From NCBI GenBank assembly GCA_026686845.1, contig JAIVEN010000028.1, positions 6,711,001-6,775,000 of the forward strand: a stretch of 64,000 nt of DNA. Reading direction: 5' to 3'. Below are positions 42,985 to 54,500 of this stretch, in pieces. A program made the position numbers and the translations under genes. The notes under the pieces are model-generated. The model worked only from the letters and a program-made list of their open reading frames with translations. It searched no databases and was not told the origin of the DNA. This stretch comes from Adenanthera pavonina. Lineage: Eukaryota; Streptophyta; Magnoliopsida; Fabales; Fabaceae. Each line of letters starts with the position of its first letter. Position 1 is the first letter of the stretch.

Positions 42985-45190
42985 ATGAAATAGCAAAAAG
43001 GGTGTTTTCTTTAGTTTCATCTAATACTTCTCATGGCCCATGAGCAGATTTGGTCATGTTCTTTCACCATCTTCAATAGTCAAAAATCTCGCCAACAAGA
43101 TGGGAATTTCTGCAACTTTCTCCAACCATCTACATAATTAAGGAAAATCATCATGCATTCTTGAATTCCTAGTACAAAACATGCATTCTCATATCTAATT
43201 CACATATATTGCAGTAACATAACAAATTGACTAATTTATTACAATGTTATAGTGTTAAATTTACTATCTTTTGAGGATAGCAATAGTTGTATATATATTC
43301 ACTTGAGATTGAGAGAAACAAAGTTGAATTTAAAAAACAAAAACTTTAAACTCATATATAGTAACTGTATCTTAACTAGCAAATGAATTTTATTATATAG
43401 ATATCACAGTTATGATCAAAACGTTAATATAATTACTTGCTAGTTTTGAAACCTTCTGTTTATCTTTGCCCTGATTACTGCTACTACAGTAGCATAAATC
43501 CATTCATTCATGTTTCCAAAGGAGTGGAAAAAGGAATGTCTCCATGAACTTTTGAGAACTAAGGTTCCACAAACTGCCCAAAATCCAACAATGAATCCAA
43601 ATGCCATGCTCACATAAAACCCAAAGCCTATGAATTTATCATTTCCATCTACATTAATGTTGTGTGGATCTGGATCGGGACCTGAAATTTCATCTCCTAG
43701 ACATCCTTTAGTCAGGGGTTGGCACAAAGCCCATTGTTTCCTGTATAACTAGAAGGATCAAAGGTCTGAAGTTGGGTGGCAACTGGAATTTTTCCGAATA
43801 AGTTGTTGTAAGACAAGTTCAAGACACTTAGAAAACTCAAAGCTGAGAAGCTCATTGGAATTTCATCGGAAAGTGAGTTGATTGACAAATCAAGTGATTC
43901 CAACCTTTCCATTTGATCCATGTTGTCAGGAATGGTTCCTATCAAATTATTTCTTGATAGGTTAAGGGAAACCAATGCCACAAGTGATGTTATGCTACTT
44001 GGGATTTCTCCTGTTAAGTGATTGCAAGAGAGATCAATGGTTGTCATCAATCCGAGATTCTTACCATATTCAACATATTCTCCTTTCCATATCAACACTG
44101 CTTTGTCCATGAAGGATGTTTCTATATCTGTTAAGCTATAAGTGCCAAAAAAATAGTAGGACATTGCTTGCCTCATTGAGGTTACGTTTGACAAAGCACT
44201 CAAGTTATTGAAGCAATGAGGTATATTTCCTATAATATTATTTCGTGAGAGATCTAAAATTTGAAGAAGTGGCAAATAACATAAAGTTTTAGGAATGCTT
44301 CCTTGAAACTTATTTGATTGCAAACGTAGACCAATCAACTTGGGAAAGTAATGCCCTATCCATGATGGCAATTTTCCATTCAAATTATTCTGTCCACAAT
44401 CGATTAACTACAAGTAGGGAGAATTCGTCAAAGATGGCATTGTGCCAGAGAGGCTATTATTGTTGAAATCAATACTTTGAAGATTTTTCAAAGTATTTAT
44501 TGAATCTGGAATTCTCCCTGAGAAATTATTATTTGCCAATCTTAGAACTCTCAAGAAAGGAAGCTGCCTTCAACAATCAGGAAGTGTTCCTGATAACAAA
44601 TTACTTGACATGTCAAGATAAGATAATCTTGATTAAAAAGTTGCACAAACAAATGATACAATTCCTGAAAACATGTTGTTTGAGAGACACAAGATTGTTG
44701 TTTTTGGTGGAAAATAAGGTACGGACCAGACAAATTATTGAAACTCAAATCCCATGTATACTTGTCTTTGATTTTCAGTAATGATTTTGGCCACTCCCCA
44801 TAAATTCTGTTATGAGAAAGATTCAAGTATGACAAAGTAGATAATGGAATCCAATTTGAATTGATGTTGAAAGAAATCAAATTGCAGGAGACGTCCAAAA
44901 CACTCAAAGCTGATAGATTTGACTTATGTGTTTCATTAATTGTTTGATTAAACTTATTTGAAGAGAGTTGCAAAGTATCAAGATGAGGAAGCTTTCTAAA
45001 AGTGCCCGGGAGAATCTCATTCGACTGATTATTGGATAGATCTAACATTTTTAATGATGAAAGCCTATGAACCTCTGATAATGGTCCGCTCAAATTATTG
45101 TAGGAGAAAAATAAGTACTCCAATGATAGATAAGGCAAGTGCCAAAATGACTGTGGGATTGTCCCATGAAGACTAGTATTCGTAAGATCT
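42500..45190. repeat. Tandem duplication unit 2 (3' part of RLP-C)
   Basis: Direct tandem partner of 40,133-42,499, about 96-98% identical by eye where aligned. ATCT is present at both ends of the unit (42,500-42,503 and 45,187-45,190) and at 40,133-40,136, suggesting a 4-bp microhomology joint. A CA/TA microsatellite at about 42,954-42,983 replaces ~190 bp present in unit 1. Confidence 0.88.
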
Positions 45191-45945
45191 AATCCCTTCA
45201 GAGATGAAAATGTTGAAAAATTAGGAAATGTCCCACTGCTGAATGGATTGTCATTTATTTCCAACGCCATTACACTATATTGGGCACAACCTATCTGTGG
45301 TATCCAATTACTTAACTGACCCAAAAACTTGTTGGAGGACAGTCGTAGATCTTTCAATCAACACAACTTTGAAATGGAGCTTAACATGCTATTGTCAAGT
45401 TCATTCTCATCAAGTTCAAGAACTTCAAGAGAAGTGGTATTTGTAAGAGCATCTAAAGCAATGTGTCATAAAGATGCTGAGGAGATAGAAAGTCTTTTAA
45501 GTGAAATCATATTTGCAAAGGCTTTAGGACCAATATGTTGTAAGGAACTACCATAAAGATCTACAGTTTCAAGAGAAGCAGATGCACCTAATAATGAAGA
45601 TTCCCGATCAATAGCTTGACTAAGATTAACTTCAGACAAATCAAGATATCTTAAAGAAGAAAGGTTAGCAATCCATTCAAGGTCTTTTGCAATTAAATTA
45701 TACCCGAGGTGGAACTTGATAACATGACCAGTGAAATTATCGCATGATATTCCACTCCTTTGGCAACAATCAACTTCACTTTTCCAAGTGGAAAGAGTTC
45801 CCTCCTCATCAATGAAACCATCTTTTAACTTGAGAAGAGCTTGCTTATCTGTCTCCATGCAACTCTTGGGGTTGGAATATCCTGCACACAAAAAAATGCA
45901 TAAAAGCCCAACAAGCCGAAAGAGATTGAACTTAGGGCTAAACAT
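43440..45945 (-). pseudogene. RLP-C, disrupted RLP pseudogene
   Basis: The minus-strand ATG at 45,945 begins MFSPKFNLFRLVGLLCIFLC (signal peptide), then the LRR cap (CMETDKQALLKLKDGF, WKSEVDCCQRSGISC). About 85 residues of LRRs present in RLP-D between GHVIK and YNLIA are deleted, and several more LRRs further on. Stops or frame changes occur near 45,466, 45,358, 44,640, 44,386 and 43,720. The 3' part encodes the island (MDKAVLIWKGEYVEYGKNL), the final LRRs, the transmembrane helix and a tail ending RRFQN. The post-stop splice donor is CAA|GT instead of CAG|GT. It is the source of the RLP-B duplication. Confidence 0.92.
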
Positions 45946-46027
45946 GATGATTGATATATATGCTTGGGATTCTTTCAGGTAATAAAAATGAAGAATAGGT
46001 ATGGTGTGAAGTAAAGTGAATCCTCAT

Positions 46028-46040
46028 GCCCATTTATAGA
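46028..46040 (-). promoter_or_regulatory. RLP-C TATA box
   Basis: On the minus strand, TGTCTATAAATGGG, about 85-90 bp before the MFSPKF start. Conserved with RLP-A and RLP-D. Confidence 0.7.
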
Positions 46041-48206
46041 CAAGTGATTTCTAATTTTTCCAACTACTTTTCTCTTACAGACAAGCAATTTTTCTGGTCA
46101 AGAAAAAGAGGCAAGCAATTGTTTAATTTGTAGTTTGGGTACCTGATTGACCCCAATGAATACCCCGAAAAGCCTAAAACCTACTTTTCTACTACGAATT
46201 CTGAAACACTGTTGATTGTCATCATTGGGATGAATATAAACTGCAAAGCTTTTCAAATAATTTTATTCTTTGGATAGACAATTGGCGTCATTGTGATAAA
46301 CATTAATAATACCATATCTTTTGTAATTACCTAGCTACATCACGAGTCCTCTGCGGACTTTAATTAGTTTATCTACGTAATTGATTTAATTACCCACACG
46401 CTTCATAAATTTTCTATTTATATACACTTACCTATTTAAAGAGTATAAATTTTTAAATTAAAATAAAAACAACTCATCATTTTAAATAAATTCTTATGAT
46501 TTAATTGATTTGAAGAGCCTAAATTTTATTATTAAAAATAAAAAAATCCTTAATAAGTTTAACTTGTTTAAATTAATTGATGAAAATTTATTTAAAATAG
46601 TTTTTTTAAAACTTAAAATTAAGAATATCAATGGTTAACATCAATGACTATCATTTGTGGCATTCTAGTCATAAGAACTGGCTGGACCCAAACAGAAAAA
46701 GTCACAAAGAGGTGGCTAGAATTTGGAAATACGAGGTGCTGTCGTGGTTGTGTTTCTCAGTGACCTGGACTATTATGGTGGTAAAAAACGGAAAACAAAA
46801 AAGGAGCTTGGGCTATTATGCGTTCTCAGGGTTGGGCAAATGACACCCTACGCTAGTAACTTGCTGGGTTGGAGCTAAGCTAACTGCAAGGATGTGATCG
46901 GAAATAAATAATGGTTAAGAATTCAAAATTTTAATATAACACAAAAACTCCACCCTTTATTATTATTATTATTATTTGGAAAAATTATAATGGAGGATTA
47001 TGACTTGAAATTATTTACTCCTTCCATTTTAAAATAAAATAATTATCATTTGGAATTTCAGTTTTAAAATATTTATTTTTGAATTATTTTATATTGTATT
47101 AATAGAGATAATCATGAATGGAGCAAGTATTTGTCTAGAAGAAAAAAACAAAATAAATTAGGGTATTTTAGTTAAATAAAATCAAATTTTGCTGCAGTCT
47201 AAACTATTTAATAGTTCTTAATATGTGTATATAACCTGAAATAATAGATATTTTAAAACTGATGGAGTTTTTTAAGAGCTTTTATGTAGGAAATGTTTTT
47301 TTCCATGCCGTGTGAGAAGATTCATCTCCTTTCTTCTTCTTCTTCTTCAATAGAAAAATCAAAAAATAGATGAATATCTTTAGCTTTTTTTTCCCCCTAA
47401 ATAATGCAATGATATTTATGGAACTAGTTTCTAATTGTTTTAGATTAACTGATCGAGAACTATAGAAAGTGAAACTCAAAATTTTTAAATCCTATGTAGT
47501 AGACATATTTCCTATATATAAATACGCATGATATATCGGCCAAAAAAAAACATACACATGATACATAATGCCTTAAAGTTGATACTTGATTATGTGTAAT
47601 TCTCTTTTACACCGTTCAACTTATTTGAAGAAAGTAACACCGAAACAAGATTAAGAAAATTTGGAATCCAAATTAGACAAAAATTCTCAGGAGACATGCT
47701 AATTCTAACTGCAACAATAATAGCCAAGCACATCCAATTTGGTCCTACAAAGGTTGTACCTTCATATATATATATATATATATATCCACATGCTTATGAA
47801 ATTCTACGATGTAAGGAGCTTCCATCTCAACCCATTTGACACGTAGACATGGAGTCTTCTCTTTTCTTATGACACGTAGATGCAAATTTATTAATAACCA
47901 CTTAGAATTGTCACCCAAGACTCGACTCCTTTTGATTTTAAGAAGAATAATATAATATGATTTTATTATATTTAAGTGGAACCCATTTGTCCTTATTATT
48001 ATTATTTTTTTTTTCAGTTGGAGTCCATTTTTTCTCAATTTTTTTAGGTGGGCCCGCATTCTTTCTTTCTTCTTTTTGAGCCAATTTCAATCTCTTTTAA
48101 TTATAAAATCTATATTAATTTTAATTAATATTTTTTAATATCATTTTCATAGAGGTAATTAGTGATGAGATTTTTTTTAATTTAATATATTTTAGAATTA
48201 AATAAA
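46041..48206. other. Upstream flank of RLP-C, no gene
   Basis: Parts are shared with 38,340-39,230 and 61,000-61,250. A possible 110-bp Stowaway-like relic lies at 47,018-47,127 (starts CTCCTTCCATTTT, ends AATGGAGCAAG, TA on both sides). The RLP 3'-flank core (CAAGCACATCCAATTTGG) recurs near 47,728. AT microsatellite at 47,765-47,784. The frame at 46,631-46,843 lies in sequence that is also present, broken, near 38,600-38,760, and is not considered coding. Confidence 0.5.
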
Positions 48207-48253
48207 ATATCCCCCGTGTTCCTCCGTGCATAGCCTGGGGGAGAGAAACCTAG
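48207..48253 (+). mobile_element. Possible Helitron 3' terminus
   Basis: CCCCC, a GTGTTCCTCCGTGCATAGCCT loop region, GGGGG, then eight bases and CTAG followed by T. A GC-rich hairpin shortly before CTRR with insertion before T is the Helitron 3' signature, and CCGTGCATAGC-type hairpins are common in plant non-autonomous Helitrons. The loop is long and I could not place the 5' TC end, so this is tentative. Confidence 0.4.
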
Positions 48254-48764
48254 TTGACTTAAAAATCAGATAAATACATTACTATTGATTGATATAAATA
48301 TGGTAACTTAAAACAGATATATGGAAATATGTTCAATATATGTTTGATGTGTTGAAGCTATTGAAGAAATTATAAATATTTAAATTTTTTTGGTATGAAG
48401 AATACAATTGAGACTGTACAAATGAAAAAGGATACTGTTCATACTTTAGAGGTGTCATAATATCCTTGTTGGACAATGACATGGCTCTACTCTCGAAGTG
48501 TTCGTGTTTTATATTTATAGGAACATCAGAGTGAAAATAAGTTCCCCTTATTGTTCATTCTCCTAAATAGATGATTGATCATTTGTCAAGGCCCAGGACG
48601 CTGCATGAGATGGCATATTTTCTTTCATAGAGACTTGCACCCATTGTTTCCCTCCTCCTGTCTTCGATATAACTTGTTAAAGGCGTTCTAAATAGGACGA
48701 AAATAATTTTATTTCATGACTTCCTAGTGGTTCTCTGAAGTATGTCATCTGTTTCCTGTCACAG

Positions 48765-49670
48765 TTTGATGCATTGGTTGCTGCACTTCCTGTATCTGAG
48801 GGAGGTGAAGAAGCACAACTTAAAAGGATTGCAGAATTACAGGTATGGAGCTCAGATCTTTTATTAATAGTCATTTGTCATTCATTGTTTGTCCAGCTTA
48901 TAAGGGTAATCTTATGTGGGGATTTGTCCCCAAAAAATACCGTGGGAATTTATTGTTATCTGAGACAAAGGAAGTTTCCATGCCCAGTAAGAATGTGATA
49001 CTTTGATGCTGCTAATTCATGTTCTTACATTGTTTAACCATCACAGGCTGAAAATGATGTAATAGGCCAAGAACTTCAGAAGCAATTGGAAGCTGCAGGT
49101 CTGTTTCCTGTGTTCACTTTATTCCTCTGAACTTTGCCTTCTCTGCTATTTAGAACATGATAAGGTGAATTAATTCTAAATAGCAAAAGAGAATTTGCAA
49201 CATCCTTTTGTAAGTCAATTGTAAAAGAATGCCTTGGGGTATAATCATTTTCAAGGAGAGTTTGAGGAAATCATACCAGTAGAAGATTGTTTCATGTATG
49301 AAGGATCTTCTAGATGGGAATGATTAATGCGGTGATGTCTGATATGCATCTGTAGATGGCATTGCATTTGTTTCTCATTTGAAGTAGAATTTTTCCAAGT
49401 AATAGAATGTTGTGAACATGTGATTCACTTATATCAGTTCTTATTGGAATTACAGCAACAATAAAAATGAGAAGTTAGTTTCTTGCTACTTAAGATGCTA
49501 GGTTGTCTTCACCATTTGCGTTGGTGATGTAACTTGATAGTGATGTGATCTGCGACTGCCTAACTAACTTTCTTGGTGGGTTCTTGATGTCAGAGAAGGA
49601 ATTAAATCAGGTGCAGGAGCTGTTTAGGCAGGCATCAGATAACTGCTTGAACTTGAAGAAACCAGATTAA
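48765..49670 (+). pseudogene. MED21: MED21 (Mediator subunit 21) 3' gene fragment, last three exons
   Basis: Exon 48,765-48,842 encodes FDALVAALPVSEGGEEAQ then LKRIAELQ, ending at CAG|GT. Exon 49,047-49,098 (TCACAG acceptor) encodes AENDVIGQELQKQLEAA. Exon 49,594-49,670 (TGTCAG acceptor) encodes EKELNQVQELFRQASDNC then LNLKKPD and a stop. Together they match the C-terminal half of plant MED21, a small coiled-coil protein of the Mediator middle module that links activators to RNA polymerase II. Phases join correctly and all splice sites are intact, so it came from genomic DNA rather than a retrocopy. The amino half (start to about residue 70) is not found upstream, so this is probably a fragment; an intact gene with a far-upstream first exon cannot be fully excluded. 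Confidence 0.85.
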
Positions 49671-51227
49671 AGGAATGTCCATTAAATTACTCGTGGTATT
49701 GTCGGAAGGCTAGGGAGATTAGCACTTTGAATTTGCAGGTCCGAACTTTATCTTTTCTCCTTGACATGAAACATGAGGACTCTGCAAAAAATAGCATGAC
49801 ATTCTTCCTCTGAAGATGGTGTTTGCACTGGAAACTGATTTAGCAGTGTTAAGATATGTTGAATGTTTCTACCTCTTTTACTATGAAGAAGATGGCTTAT
49901 AATTATTTCGTTCTTCTTATCTTCTGCATTATCTTTTATCATGTTTATATGAATAAGCGTGATAATCTTATAATATACGTATAGGCTGAATTTCACCCAC
50001 TCTTCCTTTGTGGGTAATTCTACGGAGACTTAAAAGTTTTTCTCCTTCCAAAATTTTTAATTAATTTTTCAATTTGTAATTTTTTATCTGAATAATTTCA
50101 ATTTATAATTCACCCAATACAGTTTAAAGGTCAAAATTCCAAAGTTTCTTTTGATATAACAAGTGATGGTGCAATGACAGAAAAATAATTAAACGTAAGT
50201 GAGCACGGCGCCTTATCTTTCATTTGACTTTTCGTCTTAGTTTAGACAAAAAAAAAACTAAATTATAGTTTATTTTCTCATGGTATGGATCATTGGTAAT
50301 TGATTATTCTGTATTCACATTTTTAACCTTGCACTCTGTAGTTAACTCTCTAAACATTTTGTTACACTTAGTAATTTTGCTTTAAAATTTGGAATAAAAA
50401 TGTACTAGGAATGTAAGCCATTGAACTAATGTATATGAATAATCACCAAGCAAATACAAGAAACCCCAAAAACAAACTCAATTAATTTTCCTGTTTTTAC
50501 TCTTAATCCTAAGGTGATCTAAGGGGCATAAACCACTCGGCTTTTACAGTTTTTCTTAATAAATGCCAAGATATGCTTTGAAAATCAAGAATCTTTCTTC
50601 AATGCTTTAGATCAATCATCAACAGCTTGTTTCCACACTGGACGGTCATATTAATTGTAATTTTGCTTCTATTTTATCCCACCAACTTTCCACCTCTCTA
50701 ATCCCTGAATTCAAACTTTTTTTTTTTAAAAAACCAGAATCATATCGTCACATAATCAATCAATATGTGGTCAATTAAGATAACATACTTTAATCCGTTA
50801 TTCTTAGTTCTTATTATTCAAAAACTTTTCTCAAATAAATCTTTCCTCTTGGATGTTCATTATTGCAATAGACCACTCAAGAACATAGCATGAAAGATTT
50901 GGGAAAACTAACATTCCTTAAATATACTCTGATTATAATTTCCCAAATCTTATCAAACATCATAGATGCCAAAAGCTAATACCATTCACCTAGCTTACAC
51001 CAAAAAGGAGAAAAAAAAATACAAGAGGCAACACTAAACAACATTGTAAATGCCCATACAAAGTAAGACAAGAACATAAGAACATAATCAAACAGAAAAA
51101 AGGTGTTTTCTTGAGTCATGATATTCTTAATCCCGTAAACAGATATAGTTTGGTTCTTTCTCCATCCACTAAGCTGATCGAAACCTCACCACCAAGATTG
51201 GGAATTTCTTCAACATCCTCCAACCAT
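49671..51227. other. Intergenic, 3' flank of MED21 fragment and RLP-D
   Basis: 49,671-49,990 may be the old MED21 3' UTR. About 50,560-51,230 is a diverged version of the RLP 3' flank (AGCTTACACCAAAAAGGAG, AAGGTGTTTTCTTGAGT). No gene recognised. Confidence 0.5.
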
Positions 51228-51569
51228 CTACGCATTCAAGCAAAGTCATCAAAATTCTTAAATTGCTAGGACCAAGCATTCTTATACAAATCACATATAT
51301 ATTGCATTCATAACTTATCAGCAACAACTGATTAATTTATTACAATGTATTATCTATTCAACTCATCATCTCTAGAGGGCGGTATTAATTGTAGGTTCAC
51401 TTGAGATTGAGAGAAATAGATGTAAATTTAAAGAAATTGAAAAAAAAAAACCAAAACTTTTATTTGATCGCTAACAGTTTTTCAATCATATGCAATTATA
51501 GTAATGCCCAATAGTCCAGCAAATGAATCTTATTATAAGGATATCACAAATATAATGAAAAATGTTTAC
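51228..51569 (-). other. Inferred 3'-UTR intron of RLP-D
   Basis: The stop TAA (51,575-51,573) is followed by CAG|GTAAAC; 342 bp on is GAATGCGTAG|ATGGTTGG. The junction lies three bases after the stop, too close to trigger exon-junction-dependent decay. Confidence 0.58.
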
Positions 51570-51572
51570 CTG

Positions 51573-54500
51573 TTAATATTGGAACCTTCTCTTTATCTTT
51601 GCCTTCAAGACAACAACTTGAACATAAATCCAATCATTTATGTTTCTGAAGAATTGAAAATAGGAATGTCTCCATGAATTTTTGAGAATTAAGGTTCCAC
51701 AAAGTCCCCAAAATCCAACAATGAATCCAAAAGCCATGCTCACATAAAACCCAAAGCTTATGAATTTATCATTTCCATCTACATCAATGTTGTGTGGACT
51801 TGGATCTGGATTTGAACTTTCTTCTCCTGGACATCCTTTTGTCAGCGGCAAGCCACAAAGCCCATTGTTTCCTGTATAACTAGAAGGATCGAAGGTTTGA
51901 AGTTGGGTGGCAATTGGAATTTTTCCGGATAAGTTGTTGTAAGACAAGTTCAAGACACTTAGAAAACTCAAAGCTGAGAAGCTTATTGGAATTTCACCGG
52001 AAAGTAAGTTGGTTGACAAATCAAGTGATTCCAACCTTTCCATTTGACCCATGTTGTCAGGAATGGTTCCTATCAAATTATTTCTTGATAGGTTTAGGGA
52101 AGCCAATGCCACAAGTGATGTTATGCTACTTGGGATTTCTCCTGTTAAGTGATTGCAAGAGAGATCAATGGTTGTCATCAATCCGAGATTCTTACCATAT
52201 TCAACATATTCTCCTTTCCATACTAACAATGCTTTGTCCATGAGAGAAGGCTCAAGCATGTCTTCAATATTTTGTGACATATAAAAATTAAAAGGAACTT
52301 CAAAAGAAAAATCATAAGAAATTGTTGGCCTAAAAAATGTTACATTTGACATAGCACTGAGGTTATTAAAGCAACGAGGTATACTTCCTGTAATATTATT
52401 CTGCGAGAGATCTAAAATTTGAAGAAATGGCAAATTACAAAAATTTGTTGGAATGCTTCCGTGAAACTTATTTGCTTGCAAACGTAGACCAATCAAATTA
52501 GGCAAGTAATGCCCTGTCCATAATGGCAATTTTCCATTCAAATTATTCTGCCCGAAATCGATGAGCTGCAAGTAAGGAGAATTCATCAAAGATGGAATTT
52601 TTCCAGAGAAGTTATTGTTATTGAAATGAATACTTTCAAGGTATGTCAAAGTATTAATTGAATCTGGTATTGGCCCTGAGAAATTATTATCTGCCAATTT
52701 TAAGACACTCAAGAAGGGAAGTTGCCTCCAACAATCTGGAAGTTTTCCTGATAACAAATTCTTTGACATGTCAAGATATGATAATGTTGACTGAAAAGTT
52801 GCACAAACAAAAGATATGGTTCTTGAAAACATGTTATCTGAGAGAAGCAAGTTGTTTGCTTTTGGTGGAAAATTTGGTAGGGGACCAGACAAATGATTGA
52901 AACTCAAATCCCAAGTATAATGGTTTTCCATTTTCATGACTGATTTCGGCCACTCCCCATAAATTTTGTTATGGGAAAGATTCAAGTATGACAAAGTAGG
53001 AGATAACAAAATCCATTGAGGAATTGAATCTGAAATTTGTGAATCAGAAATGTCCAAGACCGCAAGCTTCCTTTGATATTTCAACCACATTGGAAAATGG
53101 GGACCCAAATCGCATGATGATGCAGCAAAGACTTCCAATTGGAAAGGTGGCACCCAATTTGAATTGGAGTTCAGGGAAATTAAATTGTGGGAGACATCCA
53201 AAACTTTTAAACTTGATAGAGTTGATAGATGTGTTTCATTAATTGCATGATTCAACTTATTTGAAGAGAGGAGCAATACATGAAGATGAGGAAGTTTTCT
53301 AAAACTGCCTGGAAGAATCCCATTCAACTGATTGTTGGAGAGATCTAAGAAATTCAGCGATATGGGTCCAGCAAACTTCGGACACGGCCCAGTCAAGTTG
53401 TTATAACTTAGATCCAATTCTAAAAGATGAGGTAAGTGCCCAAATGATTGTGGAATTGGCCCATAAAGACTAGTATTCCCAAGATATAAAGCCTTCATAG
53501 ATGAAAATCTTGAAAAATCAGGAAATGGCCCATTGCTGAATGGATTGTCACTTAAATCCAACATCTCCATACTATATTGGGCACAACCTAACTGTGGTAT
53601 CCAACCACTTAATGGACCAGAGAAATTGTTGAGGGACAATTGTAACTCTTTCAATCGACACAAATTTGAAGTGGAGTTTATCATGCTACTCTCAAGTTCA
53701 TTGTCCGTAAGATCAAGAAATTCAAGGAAAGTGGTATTTGTAAAAGCATCTGAAGCAATATGTTGTAAGGATGTTGATGTGAGATAAAGGCTTTTGAGAG
53801 AAATCATATTTACGAAAACTCTAGAAACAATATGCTGCAAGGAACCATGTGAAAGATCTAAATCTTCAAGAGAATTCATATTTGAAAAAGCCTCAGGATG
53901 AAGTTGCAAAGAATTTTTTCTAAGATTCAAAACTTTAAGAGAATTAATGTTTAGAACATTTGGAAAAATATGTTGCAAAGTGTTTTCACTGAGAAAAAGA
54001 TATTCTAGGACTTTGCTAATGTTAGACACCCAAGGTAGGATAGAAGAGTTTAAATAATTTGATGCAAGAGAAAGGACCTTGAGGGAAGTGGAAGAATTAG
54101 TATGGAAGAATGATTTAGGATTGACTTGAGATATCAGTCCACAATTATCCAAATGAAGCCCAACCAGAGAAGAGACTTTGCTTGACAATGATGTTTGCCA
54201 ATTAATAACTCTACTCAAATTAACCCCTGACAAAAGAAGATACCTCAAAGAAGAAAGGTCAGATATCCACTCAAGGTTGTTTACAATCAAATTATGATTT
54301 TCTCGAAGATCAAGAGTTTGTAGATGGGAAAGATTCTGCAGTTCATGACAAAAACTACCAACAAGAGAAGAATTTGAAAGTGTCAACTTTCTTAGTTGAG
54401 GAGTTTTGCTTGATAATGATGATTGCCAATCTACAGCTTGACTGAGATCAACTTCAGACAAATCAAGATGTCTCAAAGAAGAAAGGTGAGAGATCCACTT

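Noticed and set aside
46631..46843. Possible small gene on the plus strand
   Set aside because: The homologous region near 38,600-38,760 does not keep the frame, and it lies upstream of an RLP in repeat DNA.
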